Positions 1-5,826 of a DNA stretch of 8,994 bases are shown here, in pieces. The translations under genes and the position numbers were made by a program. Source of the stretch: Oscillospiraceae bacterium. GTDB lineage: Bacteria; Bacillota; Clostridia; Oscillospirales; Oscillospiraceae. Within the stretch, counting starts at the first letter, position 1. The number at the start of each line of letters is the position of its first letter. The stretch lies in assembly GCA_024404215.1 (NCBI GenBank), contig JAKSQI010000056.1:1-8994 (forward strand), read 5' to 3'. The notes below the pieces were generated by a model. It worked only from the letters and a program-made list of their open reading frames with translations. It had not been told where the DNA came from and made no database searches.

Positions 1-450
1 ATGCCAAGTATCAGCATGTCCCTTTGCTGGTTAGTTACTTTGATTGCCTTTTTGATTGCAGAGGGCCTAACTGCACAGTTGGTTTCCATTTGGTTTGCAC
101 TTGGTTCGCTGGCAGCTATGATTGCCGCATCCATGCATGCTCCTTTATGGCTGCAGCTGCTGCTGTTTTTCCTCGTATCGGCTTTGGTGTTGGCCGCTAC
201 ACGTCCTTTCGTGAAGCATTTTACCAGCAGGAATGTAACCCCTACCAATGCTGACAGGATTATCGGCCAGCCCTGTTTGGTAACTGAAGAGATTGATGAG
301 GTTGCCGGTACAGGAGCCATTAAGGTTAAGGGGCAGATTTGGTCGGCTCGCAGTCGCGGTGGAGGCTGTCTTTCTGTAGGCTCTCATGCTCAGGTCGTTG
401 CAATTGAAGGAGTTAAAGCAATTGTGGTTCCCGCAGGAACCAACCAATAA
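1..450 (+). CDS. NfeD-family membrane protein (short form, OB-fold domain)
   Basis: This 149-residue protein matches the short NfeD class, which partners SPFH/stomatin proteins in bacterial membranes; the pair is thought to organise membrane microdomains or support membrane protein quality control. Visible features are about three hydrophobic segments (roughly residues 6-22, 26-44 and 48-67) followed by a soluble region from about residue 80 to 145. That region has the family's OB-fold signature: ADRIIG near residue 84, then a G-x-I-K-V-K-G-x-x-W-x-A-R stretch and a final VVAIEGVKAIVV strand. The long ClpP-like protease domain of full-length NfeD is absent. The next gene, an SPFH protein, starts 16 bases after the TAA stop, so the two are probably co-transcribed. 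The ATG is the first base of the window, so an upstream start or RBS cannot be checked; a second in-frame ATG lies at 16 but has no good RBS. The family call is firm; the exact N-terminus is not. Confidence 0.85.
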   Translation: MPSISMSLCWLVTLIAFLIAEGLTAQLVSIWFALGSLAAMIAASMHAPLWLQLLLFFLVSALVLAATRPFVKHFTSRNVTPTNADRIIGQPCLVTEEIDEVAGTGAIKVKGQIWSARSRGGGCLSVGSHAQVVAIEGVKAIVVPAGTNQ

Positions 451-453
451 TTC

Positions 454-460
454 AGGAGGT
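454..460 (+). promoter_or_regulatory. Ribosome binding site of the SPFH gene
   Basis: AGGAGGT lies 6 bases before the ATG at 467, in the short gap after the nfeD stop codon. It fixes the start of the SPFH gene and indicates independent strong translation within the operon. Confidence 0.85.
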
Positions 461-466
461 TAATTT

Positions 467-1387
467 ATGGAAGGTAAAATCGCTGTTATTGCTGTCGTTG
501 TGGTTTTGTTTGTCATAATAATCCGCAACATTCGCATTGTTCCTCAGGCCCACGCCTATGTTCTGGAACGCCTTGGTGTATATAGCGCCACCTGGGGAGT
601 AGGTCTCCACTTAAAGGTTCCCTTTATTGAAAAAGTTATTCGCCGGGTTTCTTTGAAAGAACAGGTTGTTGACTTCCCGCCACAGCCGGTTATCACTCGG
701 GATAATGTTACCATGCAGATTGATACCGTTATCTTCTTCCAAATTACGGATCCCAAGCTTTATACCTATGGTGTAGAGAATCCCTTGCTGGCTATAGAAA
801 ATCTAACCGCTACCACCCTGCGTAACATAATCGGCGAACTGGAATTGGATCAAACGCTGACCAGTCGTGACCTGATTAATGTAAAAATGCGCACTATTCT
901 GGATGAGGCAACCGACCCGTGGGGCATCAAAATCAATCGTGTTGAACTGAAAAACATTATGCCTCCTAAAGAAATCCAGAATGCCATGGAGAAGCAGATG
1001 AAGGCCGAGCGTGAACGACGTGAAGCTATCCTCCGCGCCGAAGGCGACAAGAAGTCTGCTATTTTGGAGGCCGAAGGCGAGCGTGAATCCGCCATTCTTC
1101 GGGCTGATGCTAAAAAGCAAGCTGCCATTTTGGAAGCTGAAGGACAGGCCGAGGCTATTTTGAAAATACAGCAGGCAACAGCAGAAGGCTTGAAGCTGCT
1201 AAATGACGCTGATGCTAAAGATTCTGTCATCAAACTCAGGGCACTGGAGGCCTTCTCTGCTGCAGCTAACGGCAAGGCCACAAAGATTATTATCCCCTCT
1301 GAAATTCAAGGCATTGCCGGTTTGGCCTCCTCCTTCAAGGAAGTTATGACTGAGCCGGAAGCACCAAAAACAGCTGCTTCCAAATAA
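467..1387 (+). CDS. SPFH/band 7 (stomatin-like, QmcA-type) membrane protein
   Basis: This 306-residue stomatin/prohibitin-family protein is likely an oligomeric membrane scaffold acting with the NfeD protein encoded just upstream. It has one N-terminal hydrophobic anchor (about residues 5-20). The band 7 domain follows (about 22-180), with typical stretches such as VPQAHAYVLERLGVY, VGLHLKVPFIE, QVVDFPPQPVITRDNV and a late GIKINRVELKNI. After residue 170 comes a charged, alanine- and glutamate-rich coiled-coil stalk. It contains four consecutive 11-residue repeats of the form AIL-x-A-(E/D)-x-x-x-x-(S/A) at residues 187-230. A more hydrophobic C-terminal segment (about 270-290) and a short lysine-rich tail finish the protein. 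The start is set by the RBS at 454-460. Length and layout are normal for the bacterial stomatin (YbbK/QmcA) group. The family is certain; the specific cellular function is not known from sequence. Confidence 0.92.
   Translation: MEGKIAVIAVVVVLFVIIIRNIRIVPQAHAYVLERLGVYSATWGVGLHLKVPFIEKVIRRVSLKEQVVDFPPQPVITRDNVTMQIDTVIFFQITDPKLYTYGVENPLLAIENLTATTLRNIIGELELDQTLTSRDLINVKMRTILDEATDPWGIKINRVELKNIMPPKEIQNAMEKQMKAERERREAILRAEGDKKSAILEAEGERESAILRADAKKQAAILEAEGQAEAILKIQQATAEGLKLLNDADAKDSVIKLRALEAFSAAANGKATKIIIPSEIQGIAGLASSFKEVMTEPEAPKTAASK
1025..1156 (+). repeat. Four tandem 11-residue (33-base) repeats in the SPFH stalk
   Basis: Codons 187-230 encode AILRAEGDKKS, AILEAEGERES, AILRADAKKQA and AILEAEGQAEA in succession. 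The periodicity is exact at the protein level and only partial at the DNA level, which suggests selection on a hendecad coiled coil rather than a recent DNA duplication. Confidence 0.8.
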
Positions 1388-1396
1388 GAACAAACT

Positions 1397-1440
1397 CCCC
1401 CTTTGCACCTCACTTTCAAAGCGGCGAAGGGGGTTTTCTC
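1397..1440 (+). terminator. Rho-independent terminator after nfeD-SPFH
   Basis: The arm CCCCCTTTGC (1397-1406) pairs with GCGAAGGGGG (1424-1433), ten pairs with one G-T wobble, around a 17-base loop. TTTTCTC follows at once. It begins 9 bases after the SPFH stop codon and separates this operon from the aminotransferase gene. Confidence 0.85.
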
Positions 1441-1462
1441 TTATTGGAATAGAAGCTTTGCC

Positions 1463-1491
1463 TTGCTTTATTTAGCTAAAGAGGCTATAAT
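1463..1491 (+). promoter_or_regulatory. Sigma-A type promoter for the aminotransferase gene
   Basis: TTGCTT at 1463-1468 (-35) and TATAAT at 1486-1491 (-10) are separated by 17 bases, in the gap between the upstream terminator and the aminotransferase RBS. The predicted transcript would start near 1498 with a leader of about 30 bases, too short for a riboswitch or T-box. No operator-like repeat was recognised. Confidence 0.75.
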
Positions 1492-1513
1492 AGGTCAATC
1501 AGTCTGACATAGT

Positions 1514-1519
1514 AAGGAG
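1514..1519 (+). promoter_or_regulatory. Ribosome binding site of the aminotransferase gene
   Basis: AAGGAG lies 8 bases before the ATG at 1528. An ATG at 1521 is out of frame and too close to this site, so 1528 is the supported start. Confidence 0.8.
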
Positions 1520-1527
1520 TATGATTC

Positions 1528-2694
1528 ATGAAGTTTTCCCGACGTATGGACCGCTTCGGCGATGAGATTTTCGCTTCTCTCAATGAAAAAAAGCTGGCTT
1601 TAGAACAAAGCGGCCGAACCATATTCAATCTAAGCATTGGCACCCCTGACTTTGTTCCGGATCAGCGTTTGCGTGACTCTTTGGCTGAGGCCGCACAGGA
1701 CTCCAACAATTGGAAATATGCCCTTCGGGATTTACCGGAAATGACGGAGGCTGTTTGCCGCTACTACAAGAAGCGCTTTGGCGTTGAAATAACCCCTGAC
1801 ATGGTCTGCAGCTGCTATGGCACCCAGGAGGGAATGGGTCATTTGGCACTAACCCTTTGTGATGAAGGCGATATCGTTCTTCTCCCTACCCCCTGCTACC
1901 CCGTATTCCTTGCAGGAGCCGCTATGGCCGGCGCTGAGCCCTTTTTCTATCCGCTGAATAAGGAAAATGGTTTCCTGCCCAACATCGCCGATATTCCTGC
2001 TGAAATAGCGGACAAAGCAAAATTCATGGTTGTTTCTCTACCCTCCAATCCTACCGGCAGTGTTGCAGTACCCGGAACCTATGAAAAACTGATTGCTTTT
2101 GCGGCCAAACATGACATTATTCTTGTTCACGACAATGCCTACAGCGATATTATCTTTACTGAAGAAAAGGGTGGGAGCTTTTTGGCTTATCCCGGCGCTG
2201 CTGAAGTAGGCGCAGAATTCTTCAGTCTGTCCAAAAGCTTTAACCTTACCGGCGCTCGTATCAGCTTTTTGGTTGGACGGCCAGATATCGTTGCTGCTTT
2301 CCGAAAGCTTCGCAGCCAGATTGACTTTGGCATGTTCCTGCCCATTCAGAAGGTAGCCATTACCGCATTGAATATGGAAACCGATGGCATAGACTATCAG
2401 CGCAGGCTCTATCGGGAACGGCGTGATGCCCTCTGCGGCGGATGCCGTGCCATTGGCTGGGATGTTGCCGACAGTATGGGCAGCATGTTCGTTTGGGCCC
2501 CTATTCCCGAGCATTATGCAGACAGCATGAGTTTCTGCATGGACTTGTTGGAGAAGGCAGGCGTCCTTTGCACACCCGGCAGCAGCTTTGGTCCCTTGGG
2601 CGAAGGCTATGTTCGTTTTGCTCTTGTTCTGCCTCCGGAAAGAATTAAAGAAGCGCTGAAGGCCATTGCCGACAGCGGCATTCTGAATTTCTGA
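1528..2694 (+). CDS. Class I/II PLP-dependent aminotransferase
   Basis: This 388-residue enzyme belongs to fold-type I aminotransferases, the aspartate/LL-diaminopimelate aminotransferase-like group; it would exchange an amino group between an amino acid and a 2-oxo acid in the cytoplasm. The PLP-site residues can be seen in order: the GTQEG loop (98-102), N174 in SNPTG, D202 and Y205 in HDNAYSD, the Schiff-base lysine K236 in SLSKSFNLTG, R244 in GARISF for the cofactor phosphate, and R363 in YVRFAL for the substrate carboxylate. SIGTPDF (36-42) is the usual N-terminal substrate-side motif. The region after Y64 reads KYALRDLPEMTEAV instead of the common Y-x-x-x-x-G-x-x-x-L-R block, so it is a distinct subgroup. 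It is a single-gene unit with its own promoter and terminator, so context does not reveal the substrate. I would not assign a gene symbol; DapL-like or broad aspartate/alanine transaminase activity are both possible. Confidence 0.9.
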   Translation: MKFSRRMDRFGDEIFASLNEKKLALEQSGRTIFNLSIGTPDFVPDQRLRDSLAEAAQDSNNWKYALRDLPEMTEAVCRYYKKRFGVEITPDMVCSCYGTQEGMGHLALTLCDEGDIVLLPTPCYPVFLAGAAMAGAEPFFYPLNKENGFLPNIADIPAEIADKAKFMVVSLPSNPTGSVAVPGTYEKLIAFAAKHDIILVHDNAYSDIIFTEEKGGSFLAYPGAAEVGAEFFSLSKSFNLTGARISFLVGRPDIVAAFRKLRSQIDFGMFLPIQKVAITALNMETDGIDYQRRLYRERRDALCGGCRAIGWDVADSMGSMFVWAPIPEHYADSMSFCMDLLEKAGVLCTPGSSFGPLGEGYVRFALVLPPERIKEALKAIADSGILNF

Positions 2695-2717
2695 CGAAAA
2701 GATTTCCCCATACTATC

Positions 2718-2750
2718 ACCCGCAGCAATTCTGCTGCGGGTCTTTTTTTC
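2718..2750 (+). terminator. Rho-independent terminator after the aminotransferase gene
   Basis: CCCGCAGCA (2719-2727) and TGCTGCGGG (2732-2740) form a perfect 9-pair stem, extended by A2718-T2741, around an ATTC loop. TCTTTTTTTC follows. It is a classical strong terminator 24 bases after the TGA stop. Confidence 0.93.
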
Positions 2751-2756
2751 ATCCCC

Positions 2757-2791
2757 AAAAAACAGCGGCCTGCTTTTCGCAAGCCGCTGTT
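2757..2791 (-). terminator. Rho-independent terminator of the minus-strand recA operon
   Basis: AACAGCGGC (2761-2769) and GCCGCTGTT (2783-2791) form a perfect 9-pair stem with a further TGC/GCA pairing inside. The A-run at 2757-2762 gives a U-tract when read on the minus strand. It starts 7 bases beyond the stop of the amidase gene, so it ends the leftward operon, and it faces the plus-strand terminator only a few bases away. Confidence 0.88.
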
Positions 2792-2797
2792 AGCCAT

Positions 2798-4249
2798 TTA
2801 ATTGTTCCAGCCACGAATCTTGATTAAAGATACATTGGCAGAGAATGTTACCGTCATGGGCCAGTTCTCACGATTATTAGAGTTTGAGTTCAACAGGATT
2901 TCAACGATTTTTCCGTTTTCCTCATAGGGACCCAGTACAACATTGGAATGACCGATGTCATCAGAATGGACACCAACCTGAAACACATCGCCCGGCTCTG
3001 CAGCAAACGGACTGAAATCAACAATAGCCGCCAAACCGTAGCCGGTATTCTCTTTCGCATAGATATGGAATTCGGGTGCACCGGTCCAGGAGCCAGTGCG
3101 GCCGCTGGAATTGACACTGTCATCCCAATAATCACCATAGTATTTCCAGCGCGACATGCCGGAGACATCCATGGGTATTCCTCCGGCTCGGAGCATTTGA
3201 GAAGTAAAATTTTGGCAATTGCCACCCAAGCCGTCATAGGCCGAATACTCCGGATTGCGTTGCTCCCAAAAGCGTGCAATATATGTTGCCGCCGCTTCCC
3301 GATCGTAGCCATGGTCAGCAGGCTCATAGGTAACCTCACCGGCATTGACCGCATCTCTGCTTTTCATCATGCCAAGGTAGTTCTTACAGTAGCGTTCAAA
3401 GGCGTTCGCACACAGGCGCGGCAAGTCCTCTACCCTCGTATCATCATTGACATAAGTATTAATAGCCGAAAAGAAGTCTTCCTCTCGGTAGTATGAAACA
3501 ATACGCCAGCCGTCAGGGGTTTCGCGAAGCACCAAAGAGCAATCCAAACCTTGCTGCTTGGTAACCAGCCCCTTCAAATAGCGAAAAGCCATTTCAAAGC
3601 TCTCCTCATACTCCACCTTAAGGTCTCCGTCCTCCAGGGCTGTTACATTTCCTATTTCAAGATAATAACTGCAGCTGGTCAAAGAAAGGTCATGGCAGTT
3701 AGCTGTTTTTGCTGCGCACTGATACAGAACAGCATTTTGCCAGATTCCGGCCTTAAGCCCTTCGGGATCTGCAAACCATTTAGTCTGATCAGCAACTTCA
3801 ATTAACGCAAGAGATTTAAAACGTGCCGGAAAGCTCTGCTGGGTTTGAAAGTACCCGTCCAGGAATCCGGTAAGTACTTCAGCTCCTCCCTCCGGTAGCT
3901 TATCCTTGCCTTTGATTTCCGTCAGAAAGCTACCGTTCTCTTTCTCTTCCTGTTCGGCCTCTTCCGGGTGCTCAAGCAAGTACTTTTCTTCATCTGTCAG
4001 GTCTCGAATTGCATTTGGTTTCTCAACCACTGCGGAGACAGTTTCCTCTTTTTCCGCATCCTGCTTTACATCAGGCGCCAATGTATTTTCAGGCTCGGGC
4101 AGTATTCCGACTGAAGACTTGTCGGGAACAGTTGAGGCACCACTTTCCGAGGTTTTCATACCGGAAAAAAGGCAGGCAATACCAACACCCAACAACAGAA
4201 TACAGGCCAGAACATAGGCCAAGGGAAGTAATTGTTTATTTAGTCTCAT
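2798..4249 (-). CDS. Membrane-anchored or secreted Amidase_6 domain protein
   Basis: This 483-residue protein has a C-terminal putative amidase domain of the Amidase_6 type, a cysteine-dependent NlpC/P60-like fold found mostly in Gram-positive bacteria. From the N-terminus: a short basic start (MRLNKQ), a hydrophobic segment (about 8-29) that is a signal peptide or anchor, a low-complexity acidic linker (about 30-115), a middle domain of unknown role (about 115-290), and the amidase region (about 303-475). Within it are YDREAAATYIARFW, the probable catalytic C335 in GGNCQNFTSQMLRAGG, an SWTG-x-P-x-F motif, the probable catalytic H424 in DIGHSNVV, and LLNSNSNN near 442-449. The AIAC-like sequence around C26 is a poor lipobox, so lipidation is unlikely but not excluded. 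The start at 4249 has AGGAGG at 4254-4259 and comes 11 bases after the azlD stop; a longer open frame extends to 4885 but overlaps azlD and azlC and is not coding. A cell-wall peptide or amide substrate is an inference; the true substrate is unknown. Confidence 0.85.
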   Translation of the reverse strand: MRLNKQLLPLAYVLACILLLGVGIACLFSGMKTSESGASTVPDKSSVGILPEPENTLAPDVKQDAEKEETVSAVVEKPNAIRDLTDEEKYLLEHPEEAEQEEKENGSFLTEIKGKDKLPEGGAEVLTGFLDGYFQTQQSFPARFKSLALIEVADQTKWFADPEGLKAGIWQNAVLYQCAAKTANCHDLSLTSCSYYLEIGNVTALEDGDLKVEYEESFEMAFRYLKGLVTKQQGLDCSLVLRETPDGWRIVSYYREEDFFSAINTYVNDDTRVEDLPRLCANAFERYCKNYLGMMKSRDAVNAGEVTYEPADHGYDREAAATYIARFWEQRNPEYSAYDGLGGNCQNFTSQMLRAGGIPMDVSGMSRWKYYGDYWDDSVNSSGRTGSWTGAPEFHIYAKENTGYGLAAIVDFSPFAAEPGDVFQVGVHSDDIGHSNVVLGPYEENGKIVEILLNSNSNNRENWPMTVTFSANVSLIKIRGWNN

Positions 4250-4260
4250 AATTCCTCCTG

Positions 4261-4590
4261 TCAGGAAAGCAGACGAAGCAAGAGCTCGGCCACATAAACA
4301 GAGCCACAGGCTATCAAGGCTACCGGCAGCAGTTGCAGACCGGCCAGGGCTGCAATAACGGCCGCTGCACAGCCTACTATACCGGATATCAGCGAAGCTG
4401 TGGAGCTTAGAATAGCCGGGAAAACCATGGCCGTCAGTACAGCATAGGGTATGTAGTAGAGAAAGGACCGAAGAAATCGGTTGGTTATTTTCTTTTTCAT
4501 CAGGGTAAGGGGCAGCATGCGAATGGCATAGGTGGTAAGGGCCATAACGGCAATGGAGACTATCAAGCGAAGTGTTGACATTTTTTCCAT
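4261..4590 (-). CDS. azlD: Branched-chain amino acid exporter small subunit AzlD
   Basis: This 109-residue hydrophobic protein is of the usual AzlD/YgaH length. It has about four membrane segments and the family's N-terminal pattern TYAIRMLPL, then a basic loop and RSFLYYIPYAVLTAMVFPAIL. AzlD works with AzlC as a two-subunit exporter of branched-chain amino acids in the cytoplasmic membrane (YgaZH in E. coli exports L-valine). Its ATG lies 3 bases after the azlC TAA, so the two are almost certainly translated together. GAGGA at 4598-4602 is 7 bases from the ATG at 4590, which favours that start over the in-frame ATG at 4581. The substrate is taken from the family, not seen in the sequence. 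Confidence 0.9.
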   Translation of the reverse strand: MEKMSTLRLIVSIAVMALTTYAIRMLPLTLMKKKITNRFLRSFLYYIPYAVLTAMVFPAILSSTASLISGIVGCAAAVIAALAGLQLLPVALIACGSVYVAELLLRLLS

Positions 4591-4593
4591 AGC

Positions 4594-5283
4594 TTAGTCC
4601 TCCACTGGATGTAACAGAGCACCGACGGCAGCAGCAACGACCCCACAGATAATAATGGTGAAACCGCCGGAAACCTGACTCAAACCAGGCAGCCAGTGAA
4701 AAGCACAGCTTAACGCCACCGCCACAAGCGCAACAAAAGCAACCGCCCCACTCTTTTTTGCTGCCGGAAGAACCACTGCAATCAGCATTCCATAAATGGC
4801 CACTCCAAGTGCTGACAAAATGCTTCCCGGTAGTATTTTGTCGGCTGCTGCTCCCAGCAGGGTTCCGCCGGACCAACAAACCCACGGCAGGGTCATAAGA
4901 CCATAAAAATAGGAAGCAGTAAAGGGCTTGGGGCGTGACGAAGCAACAGCAAAAATCTCATCCGTATTACCGAAGGCAATGGCATAACGTTGGGGCCCGG
5001 TAACAGAGGAATCCAGCTTTTGAGATAAAGACAGGCTCATTAATGCGTAGCGAAGATTAATAACCACCTGAGTCAAGGCAACTTCCAACACACTGCCGCA
5101 GGCTGCAATAACAGAGACACCGGCCAGCTGTCCGGCGCTGGTAAGATTCGTCATGGATATTAAAACAGCTGCCCACAGTGGAATTCCTGCATGAACCGCA
5201 GTAACTCCAAAGGCAAAAGACACGGAAAGATAGCCAAGTCCAATAGCCAAACCATCTCTCAGGCCCTGTTGATAGTCCCTCAT
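4594..5283 (-). CDS. azlC: Branched-chain amino acid exporter large subunit AzlC
   Basis: This 229-residue polytopic membrane protein is the large subunit of the AzlCD (YgaZ-type) exporter. It starts with MRDYQQGLRDGLAIGLGYLSVSF-like sequence typical of the family, followed by TNLTSAGQLAG (45-55), VINLRYALMSLSL (74-86), GNTDEIFA (105-112) and several hydrophobic helices to the C-terminus. The frame is open back to an ATG at 5337, but that would overlap pgsA by 35 bases and add 18 residues that do not look like the family, so 5283 is preferred; it lies 19 bases beyond the pgsA stop. The only Shine-Dalgarno candidate is a run of G at 5291-5296. No AzlB-like regulator gene is present in the window. 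Regulation is probably that of the whole operon. Confidence 0.9.
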   Translation of the reverse strand: MRDYQQGLRDGLAIGLGYLSVSFAFGVTAVHAGIPLWAAVLISMTNLTSAGQLAGVSVIAACGSVLEVALTQVVINLRYALMSLSLSQKLDSSVTGPQRYAIAFGNTDEIFAVASSRPKPFTASYFYGLMTLPWVCWSGGTLLGAAADKILPGSILSALGVAIYGMLIAVVLPAAKKSGAVAFVALVAVALSCAFHWLPGLSQVSGGFTIIICGVVAAAVGALLHPVED

Positions 5284-5290
5284 TTTCGTG

Positions 5291-5296
5291 CCCCCC
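5291..5296 (-). promoter_or_regulatory. Atypical G-run ribosome binding site before azlC
   Basis: Reading the minus strand, the gap between the pgsA stop and the azlC ATG holds GGGGGG, 7 bases from the start codon. It can pair with the anti-Shine-Dalgarno only through G-U wobble, unlike the perfect AGGAGG sites of its neighbours. Translation of azlC may therefore depend on coupling to pgsA. Confidence 0.45.
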
Positions 5297-5302
5297 GGAC
5301 TC

Positions 5303-5824
5303 TTATTCAAAGGATATAACCCCGCGGTTCTTGACAAAATACTCCACGCCGGAATAGACCGTTGTCAAAACGATCACAAGAGTGCATATCCAGTCAACCA
5401 ATGGGGGAACCGGAAAAAACATAAGAATAATACAAACCATGGTAGAAGCGGTCTTAATCTTGCCAGACCAGGCAGCAGCCATAACCTTTCCTTCACTGGC
5501 TGCAATCATTCGCAGGCCGCTGACAGCAAACTCCCGAGCTGCAACCAAGGCCATGGCCCAAACGGGAAAACGTCCGGCAGCGCAGAACCAGAGCAATGCA
5601 GCAAAGACCAGCATTTTATCTGCCAACGGGTCCAGGAATTTGCCGAAAGTAGTAACCATGTTTTTCCTTCTGGCAATTTGGCCATCCAAAAAGTCAGTTA
5701 AACTGGCTATAACAAAAACAGCCAAAGCAAAGTAGCTGCAGCCGGGAAATCCCAGATACAGTAAAAGAAGAAACACAGGAATTAATACCACCCGCATAAC
5801 CGTTAGCTTGTTTGCCAAATTCAT
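5303..5824 (-). CDS. pgsA: CDP-diacylglycerol--glycerol-3-phosphate 3-phosphatidyltransferase
   Basis: PgsA makes phosphatidylglycerophosphate from CDP-diacylglycerol and glycerol 3-phosphate, the committed step to phosphatidylglycerol and cardiolipin, in the cytoplasmic membrane. The 173-residue length is normal. The CDP-alcohol phosphotransferase signature D-x2-D-G-x2-A-R-x8-G-x3-D-x3-D is complete: D44, D47, G48, A51, R52, G61, D65 and D69. The N-terminus MNLANKLTVMRVVLIPVF is also typical, and four to six membrane helices are visible. The start at 5824 has GAGGAGGA at 5831-5838 and lies 2 bases after the rimO stop, so the genes are coupled. The rimO-pgsA-recA neighbourhood is common in Bacillota, although cinA often lies between pgsA and recA and is not seen here. 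Confidence 0.96.
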   Translation of the reverse strand: MNLANKLTVMRVVLIPVFLLLLYLGFPGCSYFALAVFVIASLTDFLDGQIARRKNMVTTFGKFLDPLADKMLVFAALLWFCAAGRFPVWAMALVAAREFAVSGLRMIAASEGKVMAAAWSGKIKTASTMVCIILMFFPVPPLVDWICTLVIVLTTVYSGVEYFVKNRGVISFE

Positions 5825-5826
5825 AC

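Noticed and set aside
1025..1156. Possible CRISPR-like or DNA tandem repeat
   Set aside because: The 33-base period has no spacers and the repetition is at the protein level within a coding coiled coil.
850..1281. A 143-codon minus-strand open frame opposite the SPFH gene
   Set aside because: It mirrors the repetitive coiled-coil codons, and its Ser/Ala/Phe-rich composition is what the antisense of that stalk would give.
2948..3496. A 182-codon plus-strand open frame
   Set aside because: It lies opposite the conserved Amidase_6 domain, has no credible RBS-linked family match and is best explained as a shadow of the minus-strand gene.
4250..4885. The 212-codon N-terminal extension of the open frame that contains the amidase gene
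   Set aside because: It overlaps azlD and most of azlC on the same strand, its translation is rich in Cys, Ser and Gly as expected for an off-frame read, and the ATG at 4249 has a perfect RBS and begins a normal signal-type N-terminus.
5284..5337. An upstream azlC start at 5337
   Set aside because: It would overlap pgsA by 35 bases and add residues unlike the AzlC family, whose N-terminus aligns with the ATG at 5283.
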